Source: Mesodorylaimus sp. YZB2_4
Taxonomy: Eukaryota > Nematoda > Enoplea > Dorylaimida > Dorylaimidae
DNA length: 64,000 nt
Assembly: GCA_030248295.1 (NCBI GenBank)
Contig: JASANH010000053.1
Span: 186,001-250,000 of the forward strand
Direction of reading: 5' to 3'
Positions 24,756 to 34,682 of the stretch are shown one piece after another. Positions within the stretch are counted from its first letter, which is position 1. Each line of letters begins with the position of its first letter. The notes below the pieces were generated by a model that saw only the letters and a list, made by a program, of their open reading frames with translations, was not told the DNA's origin and searched no databases. Made by a program: the position numbers and the translations under genes.

Positions 24756-27700
24756 ACGTGATTTAGTGCTTGTTTCTGTTAAATCGATTCGTCGTCGTGA
24801 AGTTTTGTTTTCAAAGTTTCGAAATTGTCCGAGATTTTCACATGGCGTAATAACTGGGATACAATATAACAGTGCGCACAATTGAGCCAAGACTGGATCG
24901 GATCAGAATTGCAGTGATCTAAAACATTTTCCTTAACGACTAAAATAATCGCGCACTATTGTGAACATATCTTGCTGAGATACATCCAAACCACCCTAAC
25001 CACCCTGGCTGAGATTCACGTGGTAATAGTCTGAAATGCAGATTCTAGGTACGATAAGAAGTGTAACATGGTGGTCAATGGCGAGTGGGAAAGAATTATT
25101 TGTCTCCGAGGCAGCCGTTTCAGCTGTAGGCATAGGCGTAAGATTTACTGCAGCCGGAGACTTTGACCCACTGACATTCTTTCCTCGCTTGCCTGGCATG
25201 GTTGATCAGCCACATTCCTCATGACTATGTATACAAATATATCGATACTTGTACAGCAATCTTCTCGTCATGTGTAGGCCCTGTATATCCGATCGTATGC
25301 ATCTGGATCAAGAAACAAAAATTCGAATTCGATTATACGATTCGAACGGATTGTTTGATCTGATCTGAGCCGAAGGGAGACCATGCTCACCTCGGGCTTG
25401 TATGATCAAATGGGAAATGCATATTGATTTGGTCGGGAGTGGGGCCTCAGCATGAGGGCTATACGAAACTAATAAATTGCGGAAAAGAGACAGCAAATAA
25501 AAAGATTCAGCGAAAGGGTTCTTTTTTCTTTGCAGCCATCGTTATCTAATCACTACAAGTTTTTATAGCGATTTCCCAAGGCTGTGATTGTGCATAGGTA
25601 TTTGGTGTCTCTTTCCTCCCCGCTTCCCTCCCACTGACTGTGAGAGGTGATTCCCCGCCGTGTCTGGTGAAAACATTGCCGACGAGTCTTTAATGCATCC
25701 CCACTGATAAAACCTAGTTTTACGCGCGCTTTATCGAGTAAAATCAAAACATCGATATCGTCAGTGATCTCCAGGGGCGCAATGTGAGTGTCTTTATCCC
25801 TCAGTGGTTCAGTAACATCAAATTAGCTCAGAATATCACAGGTCGTGAGTCACGGAAGATGTCACTGCATAGTTGTGAAAGCTAAGCCGCCCTAAACAAC
25901 GGATATATGCGGATATACTTGTATAGATTTACAAGTATATCCGTATTTTCAAGTCCAAGTCGAACTCTTGGTCTTCTCGAAACCTCAAGGTATTACTGCA
26001 GTGTCCAAGCGGATTTCACCTCAGTTCCTCTCTGACTCTTTCTACTCGTATCATGAACAGTTGGGATTCATCACATTTCAAAGCTGGCTTTCACTGACGG
26101 CCATTTTCCGGTGAAGCGAAAAATAGTCGCGACTGCGGAACCGGAGAAACTCACATGCAGACAGGGCAGCTGTCTGTCTTTATCCCATGCAGACCACGGG
26201 ATTTATCCTGTCCATGGCCTGCTGGGTTCTGGCTCTCAAGCTGGATGGGCTGACTGTACTTGTGTAACTTCAGTCTCGAGTCCGCATCCCTATTACCGGG
26301 TGCGAAAACACATGACTGAACATGACATAGGACGACGAACAACATCCGGTGGAATGTTTTAGCGGCACTCCAATCACCCACCTCATTCGACCTACTTCGA
26401 TATTGGACATGAACAGCAGACCTTTCCTTGGCTTGAAAACAAATCCTGACGTATTCGTGGGGTCCTTCAACGCGGATGTTATTTCGAGATAAAAACAAAA
26501 GCGAGTCAGCAGCTCTCGTCTTATCAGTCTTTGAAACCACAATTTCACAAGCCATCGCCATTGACGTTAGCCTCGGCTACTCCTAAACTCACGTCGGCGT
26601 CTGACGTCATCGCATTGCAGGTACCGTGGCGCGTGGATGCCCATCGATGTATGATGTCACCTGGCGCACTTTGCATGGCTACGATGTTATTTCCACTGAG
26701 TCTTCCACTTTGAAGTAACAGAAAATGGTCTCCCAAAATCCAGCGGAATCAACATTGCTCAAAATCAGAGCGGAGGGATTGTTGAGATAACCTCACACAC
26801 ACGGCATTATTGATAAGCACTTTGACAGTAAACGTCTTCATGCAGTCCGTCCACTACATTTCCTGACTGGCTCCATCGGCTACAATTGAATTACTGTAGC
26901 TGAACAACAGCGGGTCAGTATGGCTTCTAGGATGGAGCCAAAAGAAGTTTTCGTTATCCTACTGTGCGAAACTTATCCGCAACAGCTTTTGTCTGTTTCC
27001 TTCTCATGAGTGTTAGGGTAGCTAAGCTTATATGCAGTGATCCTTCTTGACCCTCGGTGCGTGATATTTTGAACTAATTTGATGTTGCTGCCAATATAGC
27101 ATAAAAAATGCTCTAAAGACGCCCGTGTAGGTCACGGACGAGATGTTTTGACTTATTTGATAAACCGTGCGTTAAAATAAAGCATGACCTCAGAAGCATA
27201 TAAAGCCTCTTCAGAAAATGTTTTTCACCACAGTATATGGCCACGGGCTACTCTTCTAATATCTTCAAAATCGTTATCTTTTTAGTGTGCTTTTCGCAAA
27301 CGTCGCTCCAAATTTTATCGTATCAGTCCAAATTGCTCGTCTACTTTGCATCGTTTTCCAAAAGCCAAAGAGCAGGTATGCTGCAGGTTCTCGTTTGAAG
27401 TGATTCGGAATCTCTTTGAGTGGGAATCGCAGTACAAATCTCAAGCTGAGGTATTTCTTAAGCAAGATGAATTTTACCAAATTCGCAGTTTCTGCCATCA
27501 TCTGACACCGACAGCTAATTAGCATGCATACGTCTGAACTAGCCCATCCCTTCTGGCATATCTTATGTTTATACGGCATCAAAAAGTATCCTGGGTTTCC
27601 GATTTATTGTCCATCGGCTAGCTTGATGATGCTGACGCGACTTTTTTTTGAGTCGCCGTCTCGAGATCTTCTATATCAGTGCGCCATCAATGGCATGGCT

Positions 27701-28640
27701 TCTCTACTGAATCTGATTGACTTCTCTGATCTGTGGCGCAGAGGGCGACTTGACTGCTCAAGCTTAAAATAGTGGAGTTTAAAGTGCTTCCAGGGTTGCA
27801 TAACTCAAAAAAATACTGTAGCTTAACGCCGTGGTGTCATGAAAACATTAGGTTCCAAAGTGCCCCCAAACCCAAAGCTTCAACTCAAAGTAGGTATATC
27901 CAAAAGTGTGTCAAGCAGTTTCGCATTTTCTATATGGACTTCCCATTCTATGAGGACTCATGTCATGTCATACTTTATCCATAGCCAAGCAATGTACAGC
28001 GCACTCGAGGCCTAAGGAACACATATTTGACAATCATTTTGGACCGAGGCGGGAGTCGAACCCTCCCCTCAAGTGCGCACCCAGCGTGAGAGGCAGGCGC
28101 CTTAACCCGCTAGGCCACGACCCCGGTGGACTTCCCATTATGAATCTTTCTTATGCTCCAGATTTCTCAAATTACCGCATGTACTGGGAAGTCTTTACCA
28201 TTGACTTTACCTCGTTCCCGTAGGCTTCGGCTAAAACTTGGTCGTACTGCCTCGCGGGGCTCACTAATCACTAAGTTTCGGTCTGAGGGATCTCTGAATA
28301 GGTTTCTAAGGTAAATGGAAGATTGCGATTTCGCCATGTGGGTTACTAAAAATGCTGAGAAAATGTACTATTTAAATCAACCTTGAAATAGTCTAATGCA
28401 AAACAGCTAATGTCCCCGAATTAGTTGTCCTCTTACGCATCAGGTCGAGGTCGAGTGATTCCATGTGAAATTCATGCAAATGTTTTTTTAACCTGGAGAA
28501 TCGACCACTTCTCGTGTTTGGGAGCCCCCATCAAACAGTGTTCGAATCCCTTCAAAGAAGAGACCCGTTTGGTTTTTTTGGAAATTACTGCAGTCGGAGT
28601 CGTAGAGGAGCACTTTTGAGCAAACTTGATCGAATTCAGA
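24756..28640. other. 3.9-kb intergenic region without supported gene
   Basis: I found no family motif in either strand. One minus-strand stretch, about 26270-26736, is open over most of its length in two overlapping frames, but I could not join it to flanking exons or recognise it. A 14-bp inverted repeat lies at 25910-25943 and a tRNA-like SINE at 28025-28135. Confidence 0.45.
28025..28135 (-). repeat. tRNA-like sequence (SINE head or pseudo-tRNA)
   Basis: On the minus strand GTCGTGGCCTAGCGGGTTAA is a good A-box/D-arm, CCTCTCACG a plausible anticodon arm and GGGTTCGACTCCC a perfect T-arm. The ends do not pair into a 7-bp acceptor stem, so it is probably a tRNA-derived retroposon head or a decayed tRNA rather than a working tRNA gene. 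Confidence 0.55.
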
Positions 28641-28752
28641 GAGTTTGAGAAAAACGCAGCGGAAGGACAACGGTTGCTATGATATTTGTTTGATTACAGG
28701 CAGACAAGAGCGGAAGATTGATCACTCAACAGTCGCCTATTCTTTCACGAGA

Positions 28753-29643
28753 ATGTATTACTTCCAAAGCCACGACGTGTCGCATCCAGCTTTTTACATC
28801 ACAGCCATTTCGTATGGTATTATTGGAGCACTCGGTTTGCCAGGAAACCTTTGTCTAATGTACATAATTTTGTCCAACTGGAGGACAAGGAAATCACACG
28901 AGTGGCTGATATTTGTTCTGAATCTAAGCGATTTTCTGTTCTGCCTTACCAACGTGGCTATCGAGGGGCCGTTCAATATAAATTTTTTAACTGCGGAGTG
29001 TAAAGTGGCGGGGGCAATCTGTTATTTTTTGGGTGGACTATCACTTTATATTCCGCCAGTGATAGCCTATAATCGATATTTGTCCATGTACAAGTATAAA
29101 AGGAGTCTGAAAGTATTCACAAATCGGAAGGTATTTTTAATCTGCTTGTCGATCATAGCTTTTAATTTTTGCTGGCTGGCACCATTTATCGCGCGCGATA
29201 GCCTTGGTCTGGATGACCTAGGCGTGTGTGGTGTACGAGTCACAGATCAGCTACTGGCCATCGTCATGTGTCTCGTGCTTACTACAAACGTCATCGTGTG
29301 TTTACTACTTGTATATTTCTCTATTTGTGTGGTTATCAAGATCAGAAATCACAAAAAACGAATTACATCAAATATGCTGACTCGCTTGGTTTCAGATTCG
29401 AAAGAAATTATATCGGTTATAATATTAATTTCGATCATACCATTATTCACTCAAATACCATCCATTGCATTAAAATTTCTGCACATGTTTATTCCTCCTT
29501 CGAGTCCCTGGCTAACTTGCTCATTAAGTGCTGCATTTCCCATGACCGCTGCGCTCAATGCTTATATAACAATGTATGGGATCAAAGCGTATCGGAAGAA
29601 AATTAGCAAGCTTTTTCGAAGTTCTCGTGAAAATTGGCACTAA
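28753..29643 (+). CDS. Rhodopsin-class G protein-coupled receptor (orphan)
   Basis: A single-exon frame; the start at 28753 gives 296 residues (the frame is open 36 codons further up). Seven hydrophobic segments are visible. TM1 has LGLPGNLCLM (Asn 1.50), TM2 has LNLSDFLF (Asp 2.50), TM3 starts after a conserved Cys (TAECKVAG) and ends IAYNRYLSMY, an NRY version of DRY. TM4 has FNFCWLAPF, and TM7 has ALNAYITMYG in place of NPxxY. A short basic tail (KAYRKKISKLF) follows and probably forms helix 8. Intronless or intron-poor receptors with degenerate DRY and NPxxY are common among nematode chemoreceptor-like families such as srsx. The ligand is unknown. Its neighbours give no functional hint. 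Confidence 0.85.
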   Translation: MYYFQSHDVSHPAFYITAISYGIIGALGLPGNLCLMYIILSNWRTRKSHEWLIFVLNLSDFLFCLTNVAIEGPFNINFLTAECKVAGAICYFLGGLSLYIPPVIAYNRYLSMYKYKRSLKVFTNRKVFLICLSIIAFNFCWLAPFIARDSLGLDDLGVCGVRVTDQLLAIVMCLVLTTNVIVCLLLVYFSICVVIKIRNHKKRITSNMLTRLVSDSKEIISVIILISIIPLFTQIPSIALKFLHMFIPPSSPWLTCSLSAAFPMTAALNAYITMYGIKAYRKKISKLFRSSRENWH

Positions 29644-30344
29644 AATTGGTTTTGTTGACAGAGTGTCGATGTTGAATGAAATATGGGAATGTGTTTTGCT
29701 TTAAAAATTGGCATTGAAAAATTTGTGAAGGTGAAAATTATGTCTGAATAGATCGGTATAATGAGCAAACTGTTTGGGAAATGTTTTAAGCAAAATTCGG
29801 GACTCAACAATATGGTTTACGCAATCACTTCAGGGAAAGCGATGATATGGAACTATGGTTGGTAGAAATACTTGATTTGAATGCGTATGCGTATACGCAA
29901 AGTTTCTTGGATGCGTACGCGTATTGCGTAATACGCACATTGCGTACTCCACGAAGTATGCGTACAAGTTTGCGTATCGCTTATTTTTCTCACAATGGCT
30001 AATGATATATCTTGTCCTAAACTGCAACTAGCTGTAAGTCCATAACTTAAATGTGAGCCACCACAACAGTACTACAGACATTAAACATCGCAGAACTTGT
30101 CGCTGCAGCTTATGGTCAGCTTAAAAACGTCTTTGGGGAGAAATTTCTATTAGGTTCGATCATGGATTATTTCTCAGGGGCCCATCCAGGTTCAGCCAGC
30201 TACCCGTTTAGGTAAGAATCCCTTTCTGGCCAGTGTCCCTTTTAAGCAAACGAGTCTGAGAACTAAAACTGAAGGTGATTCTACAAAACGGCCATGGGGA
30301 AACCCTTCTGTGTTCTTCGCAGACTGATTTGCGAGCTCTAAAAA
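29644..30344. other. Intergenic; cluster of TGCGTA/TACGCA words at 29880-29985
   Basis: Around 29880-29985 the six-letter word TGCGTA or its complement TACGCA occurs more than ten times within about 100 bp. There are no supported genes. Confidence 0.6.
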
Positions 30345-30892
30345 AATCAGACAACTTATCTAGCAAATGTGCAGTTCGGGCAAATTGCATGCAAAGGTTC
30401 AACTAAATGTTCCAACATGGAGTATGAGAATCACACTCGTACCTCCGCGCCAAAGCTATTAAAGCTACCTGCTATTTGCACCCACCCATACTGCATCAAA
30501 ACCAATGCCCATCTGTACTGGCTACGAAGCCGGGCGTCTTCTGACCATGAGTCCAAGACACGTGTGTACCATCCCCACGGGAGCTCATAGCTCATTCGTC
30601 TCCTCATGGGCGGGAGCTACCACATTCCAGCCCGGGTCCCTAACTCCAAATGGTTGTCGCGCAAATTGATTTCAAAATAGGTTCTTTCTTTATGAAAAAC
30701 TCGGTAGTTTGAGGCAAAAGACAAATACCAGGAACCAAAAACAGTCATTTTCAAAGGAAAGAGATGGCAGGCGAAACCCTTTTCGGTCAGCCAATGAGCA
30801 CTGCGAATAGCAATTGCAGATATACAGTATACCTAGCCACTGCAAATGGAAAACAACTGTGCGTTAAATGAAGATCAATCAGGCTGAGGCTC
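30345..30892 (+). repeat. Left arm of long inverted repeat (LTR-like)
   Basis: This segment is the reverse complement of 31697-32245, with small differences. Both arms share, for example, TGTGTACCATCCCCACGGGA and its complement. Arm length is about 545 bp, with a spacer of about 800 bp holding a gag fragment. The arm resembles an LTR, but true LTRs of one element are direct repeats, so this locus has been rearranged. Confidence 0.8.
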
Positions 30893-31322
30893 TCCCTCTT
30901 CCTCCAATGCTTTCTCCATCAACTTGGCGCCGCTGGTAGAATATTTGACGCTCAGCAACGACCAAAGTTCTAGTTTCAAAATGCTCCTGCAGTGCGGTAA
31001 TCAAATTATTCAACTGCATCGTCGAAGGCTCATTAGGAGCAACGAGATTGGTAAGCAGCTGATAATGCGCATCGCCCAAGGCAAAGAGCAACGCAGGGAC
31101 GTGCTTTGCAGCAGGCACGTCGTACAGAAGCAGAGACTGCCGAAATCGTTGAACGTAGACTGAAAATCGACAGACAGTCGCATCAAAAGGCGAAAACGAT
31201 TGTAAGTAAGTAGCAGGATTAGCATTAGCCATGGCAAGCCACCAGACGGAAGTGGCAGCGGGCGAAAAGAAATCCCACAAGACGTCGCCAAATATGTTGT
31301 GTTTTCCGTGAGATCGGGGCAC
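30879..31322 (-). pseudogene. LTR-retrotransposon gag fragment
   Basis: An open frame on the minus strand of 147 residues. The portion FSPFDATVCRFSVYVQRFRQ, then KHVPALLFALGDAHYQLLTN, and near the end EHFETRTLVVAERQIFYQRR has the spacing of Ty3/gypsy-like gag N-terminal domains. The C-terminus runs into the left inverted arm and stops there; no zinc knuckle or pol follows. The right arm lies upstream of it in minus orientation, as a 5' LTR would. Confidence 0.65.
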
Positions 31323-31696
31323 GTAGGTACTTACATATTTTAATCGAAGCGACTACTCTTTATGACAGCAGTGCACGAGCAATGACTCAAAGCTAAACAA
31401 GCTGAAAAGGAGGGGTGGAGCTGCCGCCATAGCGTCGGTGCATTCCAAAAGCAAAGACTGAAAAGGCTGCATACATAACGCGAATCAGACAGCAGACACA
31501 ACAAGTCTCGCAACCTAGCCCCTACCATTGTATTAGATCTGAAAAATGTCATGACATGGATGTTATTGAGCAGCCTTAAAGACAACTTTCATGTTCCTTT
31601 TCAAATGTATGATAATGTGATAATTTTCTATCCCTTAACGCGCCTCTCACACGCTCAATCGTCACAACGTCAGTCAGGCCGCTGATATTCGTAGAA

Positions 31697-32245
31697 GAGC
31701 CTCAGCCTGATTGATCTTCATCCAACGTACAGTTGTTTTCCATTTGCAGTGGCTGGGTATACTGTATATCAGCAATTGCTATTCGCAGTGCTCATTGGCT
31801 GGCCGAAAAGGGTTTCGCCAGCCATTTCTTTCCTTTGAAAATGACTGTTTTCGGTTCCTGGTGTGTGTCTTTTGCCTCAAACTACCGAGTTTTTCATAAA
31901 GAAAGAACCTGTTTTAAAATCGATTTGCGCGGGAACCATTTGGAGTTAGAGACCCCGGGTCGGAATGTGGTAGCTCACGCCCATGAGGAGACAAATGAGC
32001 TATGAGCTCCCGTGGGGATGGTACACACGTGTCTTGGACTCATCGTCAGAAGACGCCCGGCTTCGTAGCCAGTACAGATGGGCATTGGTCTGGATGGAGT
32101 ATGGGTATGGGTGCAAATAGCAGGTAGCTTATAGCTTGGGCACGGAGGTACGAGTGTGATTCTCATACTCCATGTTGGAACATTTAGTTGACCCTTTGCA
32201 TGCAATTCGCCCGAACTGCACATTTGCCAGATAAGTTGTCTGTTT
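31697..32245 (-). repeat. Right arm of long inverted repeat (LTR-like)
   Basis: This is the partner of 30345-30892. Relative to the gag fragment it is in the position and orientation of a 5' LTR, about 370 bp before the gag start codon. It ends about 120 bp before the CDPF1-like start codon, so it may contribute to that gene's promoter side. Confidence 0.8.
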
Positions 32246-32366
32246 TAAGCGGGAGCTGGGGGCCCTCCACTGTACATGTAGAATAAGACAAGGCGTGTGT
32301 ACGCACATGGTTAACCACCAGTTTAAGATAAAGATTCTGTCTGTTCTACAAATTTAGTTGAGTGCG

Positions 32367-32839
32367 ATGACCGAGGAGAGCAAGGAAGAGCCTTTGAAAT
32401 TTTTCACTTGTAGTATTTGCCACTTGAAGGAAAAATATCACTTTTTTGGTTCTGATCCTCCATTTGCAAAAGATATAAAGTGCGTTGACTTTTAAACTTT
32501 TTTCCTGGCGTTCACCTTTGTCATCGACCCATAATCGTATCGTTTCAGATTTTCCGAAGACTTTTACACGATGAAAGATCCATTTCAACCGCGATCCTCA
32601 AATGCACCAATGAATTTTCTGATTTTGGGTTCAAATTGTTCGCTTTGCGGAAATTCCGTTTGTTCTGATACCGTAAGATACACTTTTTCTGGGGGAAATT
32701 TTTTCTGTCGAAAACATCTGTTTCGTATTAGACTTGCAGCATATTTTACGCAAAAAGATTTTGCCGAACCTGCGCGATGGAAAAAATTTGTCGATTTCCG
32801 GAAGAGATTGAAAAAGTAGGCATCAAATGCACAAATTGA
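32367..32839 (+). CDS. cdpf1: CDPF1-like cysteine-rich DPF motif protein
   Basis: Three exons join in phase: 32367-32479, 32549-32672 and 32732-32839 (introns of 69 and 59 bp); 114 residues. An N-terminal CSICHL pair is followed by the family's defining YTMKDPF motif, LGSNCSLCGNSVC, then after the last intron CSIFYAKRFCRTC and a short FPEEIEK tail. These match CDPF1 (cysteine-rich DPF motif domain-containing protein 1), a conserved eukaryotic protein of unknown function that presumably binds zinc through its four Cys pairs. Reading through the second intron instead stays open but destroys the CSxFYxKRFCxxC motif, so the spliced model is preferred. The length is close to that of vertebrate CDPF1. 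A poly(A) signal lies 87 nt after the stop. Confidence 0.9.
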
Positions 32840-32925
32840 GTGGGGCCCTACTTATGGTCAGTTTGATACATTTCAGGAGGCGAAAAAATTGGCCAACATG
32901 AAACCGAATGGGTGAAGAAATGAAC

Positions 32926-32931
32926 AATAAA
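32926..32931 (+). terminator. Poly(A) signal of the CDPF1-like gene
   Basis: AATAAA in the context GAACAATAAACTGAG, 87 nt downstream of the stop codon. Confidence 0.55.
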
Positions 32932-33375
32932 CTGAGATTGTGCTCGTAAATACTTGTAATCCCTAGTTGGAAAATGGGAGAAAAAGATTTGTGCATTTGT
33001 GTCGACTTCTTCTTTTGGATGAATCAGAGCGCAAAAATAAAATTTTCTCACGTTGGCGCGGGAGTTCCGATTTCAATGGCTTACTTTCTCCGAACTCGAC
33101 CTTCGCCTAGTTTTTCGTGCAATTTGTCTCCATTTCATGGAATTGCCCTGGGCGCAATAAGATCACGGCCAAAGTCATTACAAGGCAACTGGATTTTTTC
33201 GAGAACCTTCGAAACGGAAGCAGGGCGTTTGAAAAAAAGCGTCTCTTCGACAGGATTAGCAGGTTTTAGTTGTCGTAAAAATTATGGTGAAGCGTTTAGT
33301 GAGGACTACAAAGGAAATAGATTGCAAAATTTATCCATGTGTGAAACGATTCTTGTAGAATCCACTTTTCAGTAA

Positions 33376-33384
33376 TATATAAGG
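33376..33384 (+). promoter_or_regulatory. TATA-like element before the collagen gene
   Basis: ATATATAAG lies about 120 bp upstream of the collagen ATG. The sequence GTTTTTCAG immediately before the ATG also looks like a splice acceptor, so the mRNA 5' end may instead be formed by splicing a leader. Confidence 0.4.
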
Positions 33385-33496
33385 AGGAGTGAGATGAGTA
33401 GAGAACATGCAGCGAGCAAGTGTGCTCAGAAAGTAAATGTTCGTTATTCTAGAAGACTCTTCAAAGTCTTCTAATGCCTCGTGTTTTTCAGCGAAA

Positions 33497-34682
33497 ATGG
33501 CCGTGAAAATCGCCGCTGGTGTCGCCACCATCTTCAGCATCTTCACTTTGTTGGGGTGCCTGATCTTCGTGCCCATGCTATGGAACAAAGTGTCGGACAT
33601 CCAATCCATGGTTCAAAATGATATCGACGAGTTCAATGTCAGTCGATATAGTCTTGAGATAACGTTTTGGACCACCTGAAGTTTTGATTCTTATAGGTGA
33701 TCGCTGAAGACGCATGGAAGGAAATTTTGGTTATCAAAACTACCGGAACACCAGTCGCTCCTAAACCAAGGCAAGCTAGGCAAGCGGCAGCTACTTGCAG
33801 TAAGTTATATGTTTGAGTGACCGAACAAGAACAATTATTTGTACTCCATGTTTTTCAGACTGCAATGCCAACAACAAATGTCCTCCAGGCCCGGCTGGTC
33901 CACCTGGAGAGCCTGGTGTTGAAGGGTAAATGTTTTAGTGACCTGTATTCGAGACAAGCCTCCATAGACGCTTCTCTGTTTTAGTATTCCTGGCGATGCT
34001 GGCTCGCCTGGTCTCCCTGGTCTGCCTGGCAATTACCCGCCGGTGCATTTGACCGCTGATGGAAAATGTCTCTGGTGCCCTTATGGCCCTCCAGGCCCGC
34101 CTGGCCCACCTGGACCAGCTGGACCAACTGTATGTTTCGCCCTTCATCCCCCAGACTGTTTGCTTTACTCATGTGGCCTCGCGTTTCAGGGACCAAAGGG
34201 CGCTGCGGGAACTCCAGGGAGCCCTGGGAAGCCTGGCGTTGGAGGACCACCCGGACCGCCTGGTGCCAAGGGCAACGACGGAGCCCCCGGCAAACAAGGT
34301 CCAGCTGGCGACCCTGGAGCGAGCGCTGTTGGCGGACAAAAGGGCGATCCTGGCCCCGCTGGTACCAAGGGCGAACCAGGCCCACCTGGACCAAACGCCG
34401 AGAAGGGACCACCAGGAAAGAATGGTGCTCCAGGCCCAGCTGGCCCACCCGGCCTTGCTGGTCCGCCAGGTGAGCTCGATTCAACAGCTATGGTGTTTTG
34501 GGGTTTATCACCTAATTTTTGCAGGCCAACCTGGAGGGAAAGGTACTCCCGGCCCAGTCGGCCCCGCTGGTCCTCCTGGCAAGGACGCTCAATACTGCTC
34601 ATGCCCCAAGCGCACCAAGGCGGCCAAAGCCAAAGCCAAAGCCAAGGCCAAGGCAAAGGCCAAGGCCAAAGCCAAGGCGTAA
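33497..34682 (+). CDS. Nematode-type cuticle collagen with Lys-Ala tail
   Basis: Six exons join in phase: 33497-33637, 33697-33799, 33859-33925, 33985-34129, 34190-34469 and 34525-34682; 297 residues, the usual size for the family. Residues 1-34 include a hydrophobic membrane/signal stretch ([20 protein letters not shown]) followed by the Trp/Val/Asp-rich N-terminal domain of nematode cuticle collagens. RQAR at about residues 71-74 fits the subtilisin-like processing site. Next come a CNCNANNKC cluster, a short Gly-X-Y block, a Cys-containing interruption (GKCLWCPYG), a main Gly-X-Y domain of about 40 triplets rich in GPPGPP, and a final CSC pair. The last 20 or so residues are a near-perfect Lys-Ala alternation. 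Such collagens are secreted, crosslinked and form the cuticle. The tail is unusual and could serve crosslinking. Confidence 0.93.

Noticed and set aside
26151-26736. Minus-strand gene candidate
   Set aside because: Two overlapping frames are fairly open, but no splice model, start context or family motif could be established.
28045-28130. Functional tRNA (Glu- or Leu-like) on the minus strand
   Set aside because: The A-box and B-box are good but the 5' and 3' ends do not form an acceptor stem, so it is better explained as a tRNA-derived repeat.
32571-32819. Unspliced reading of the CDPF1-like gene through its second intron
   Set aside because: The frame stays open but loses the conserved CSxFYxKRFCxxC motif that the spliced form restores exactly.
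32974-33375. 133-codon open frame between the CDPF1-like and collagen genes
   Set aside because: There is no recognisable domain, it overlaps the likely collagen promoter, and composition is unlike the confirmed exons.
34186-34656. Antisense Gly/Pro-rich open frame across the collagen exons
   Set aside because: Gly-X-Y codons read as Pro/Gly-rich on the other strand. The plus-strand collagen has clear splice sites and family features.
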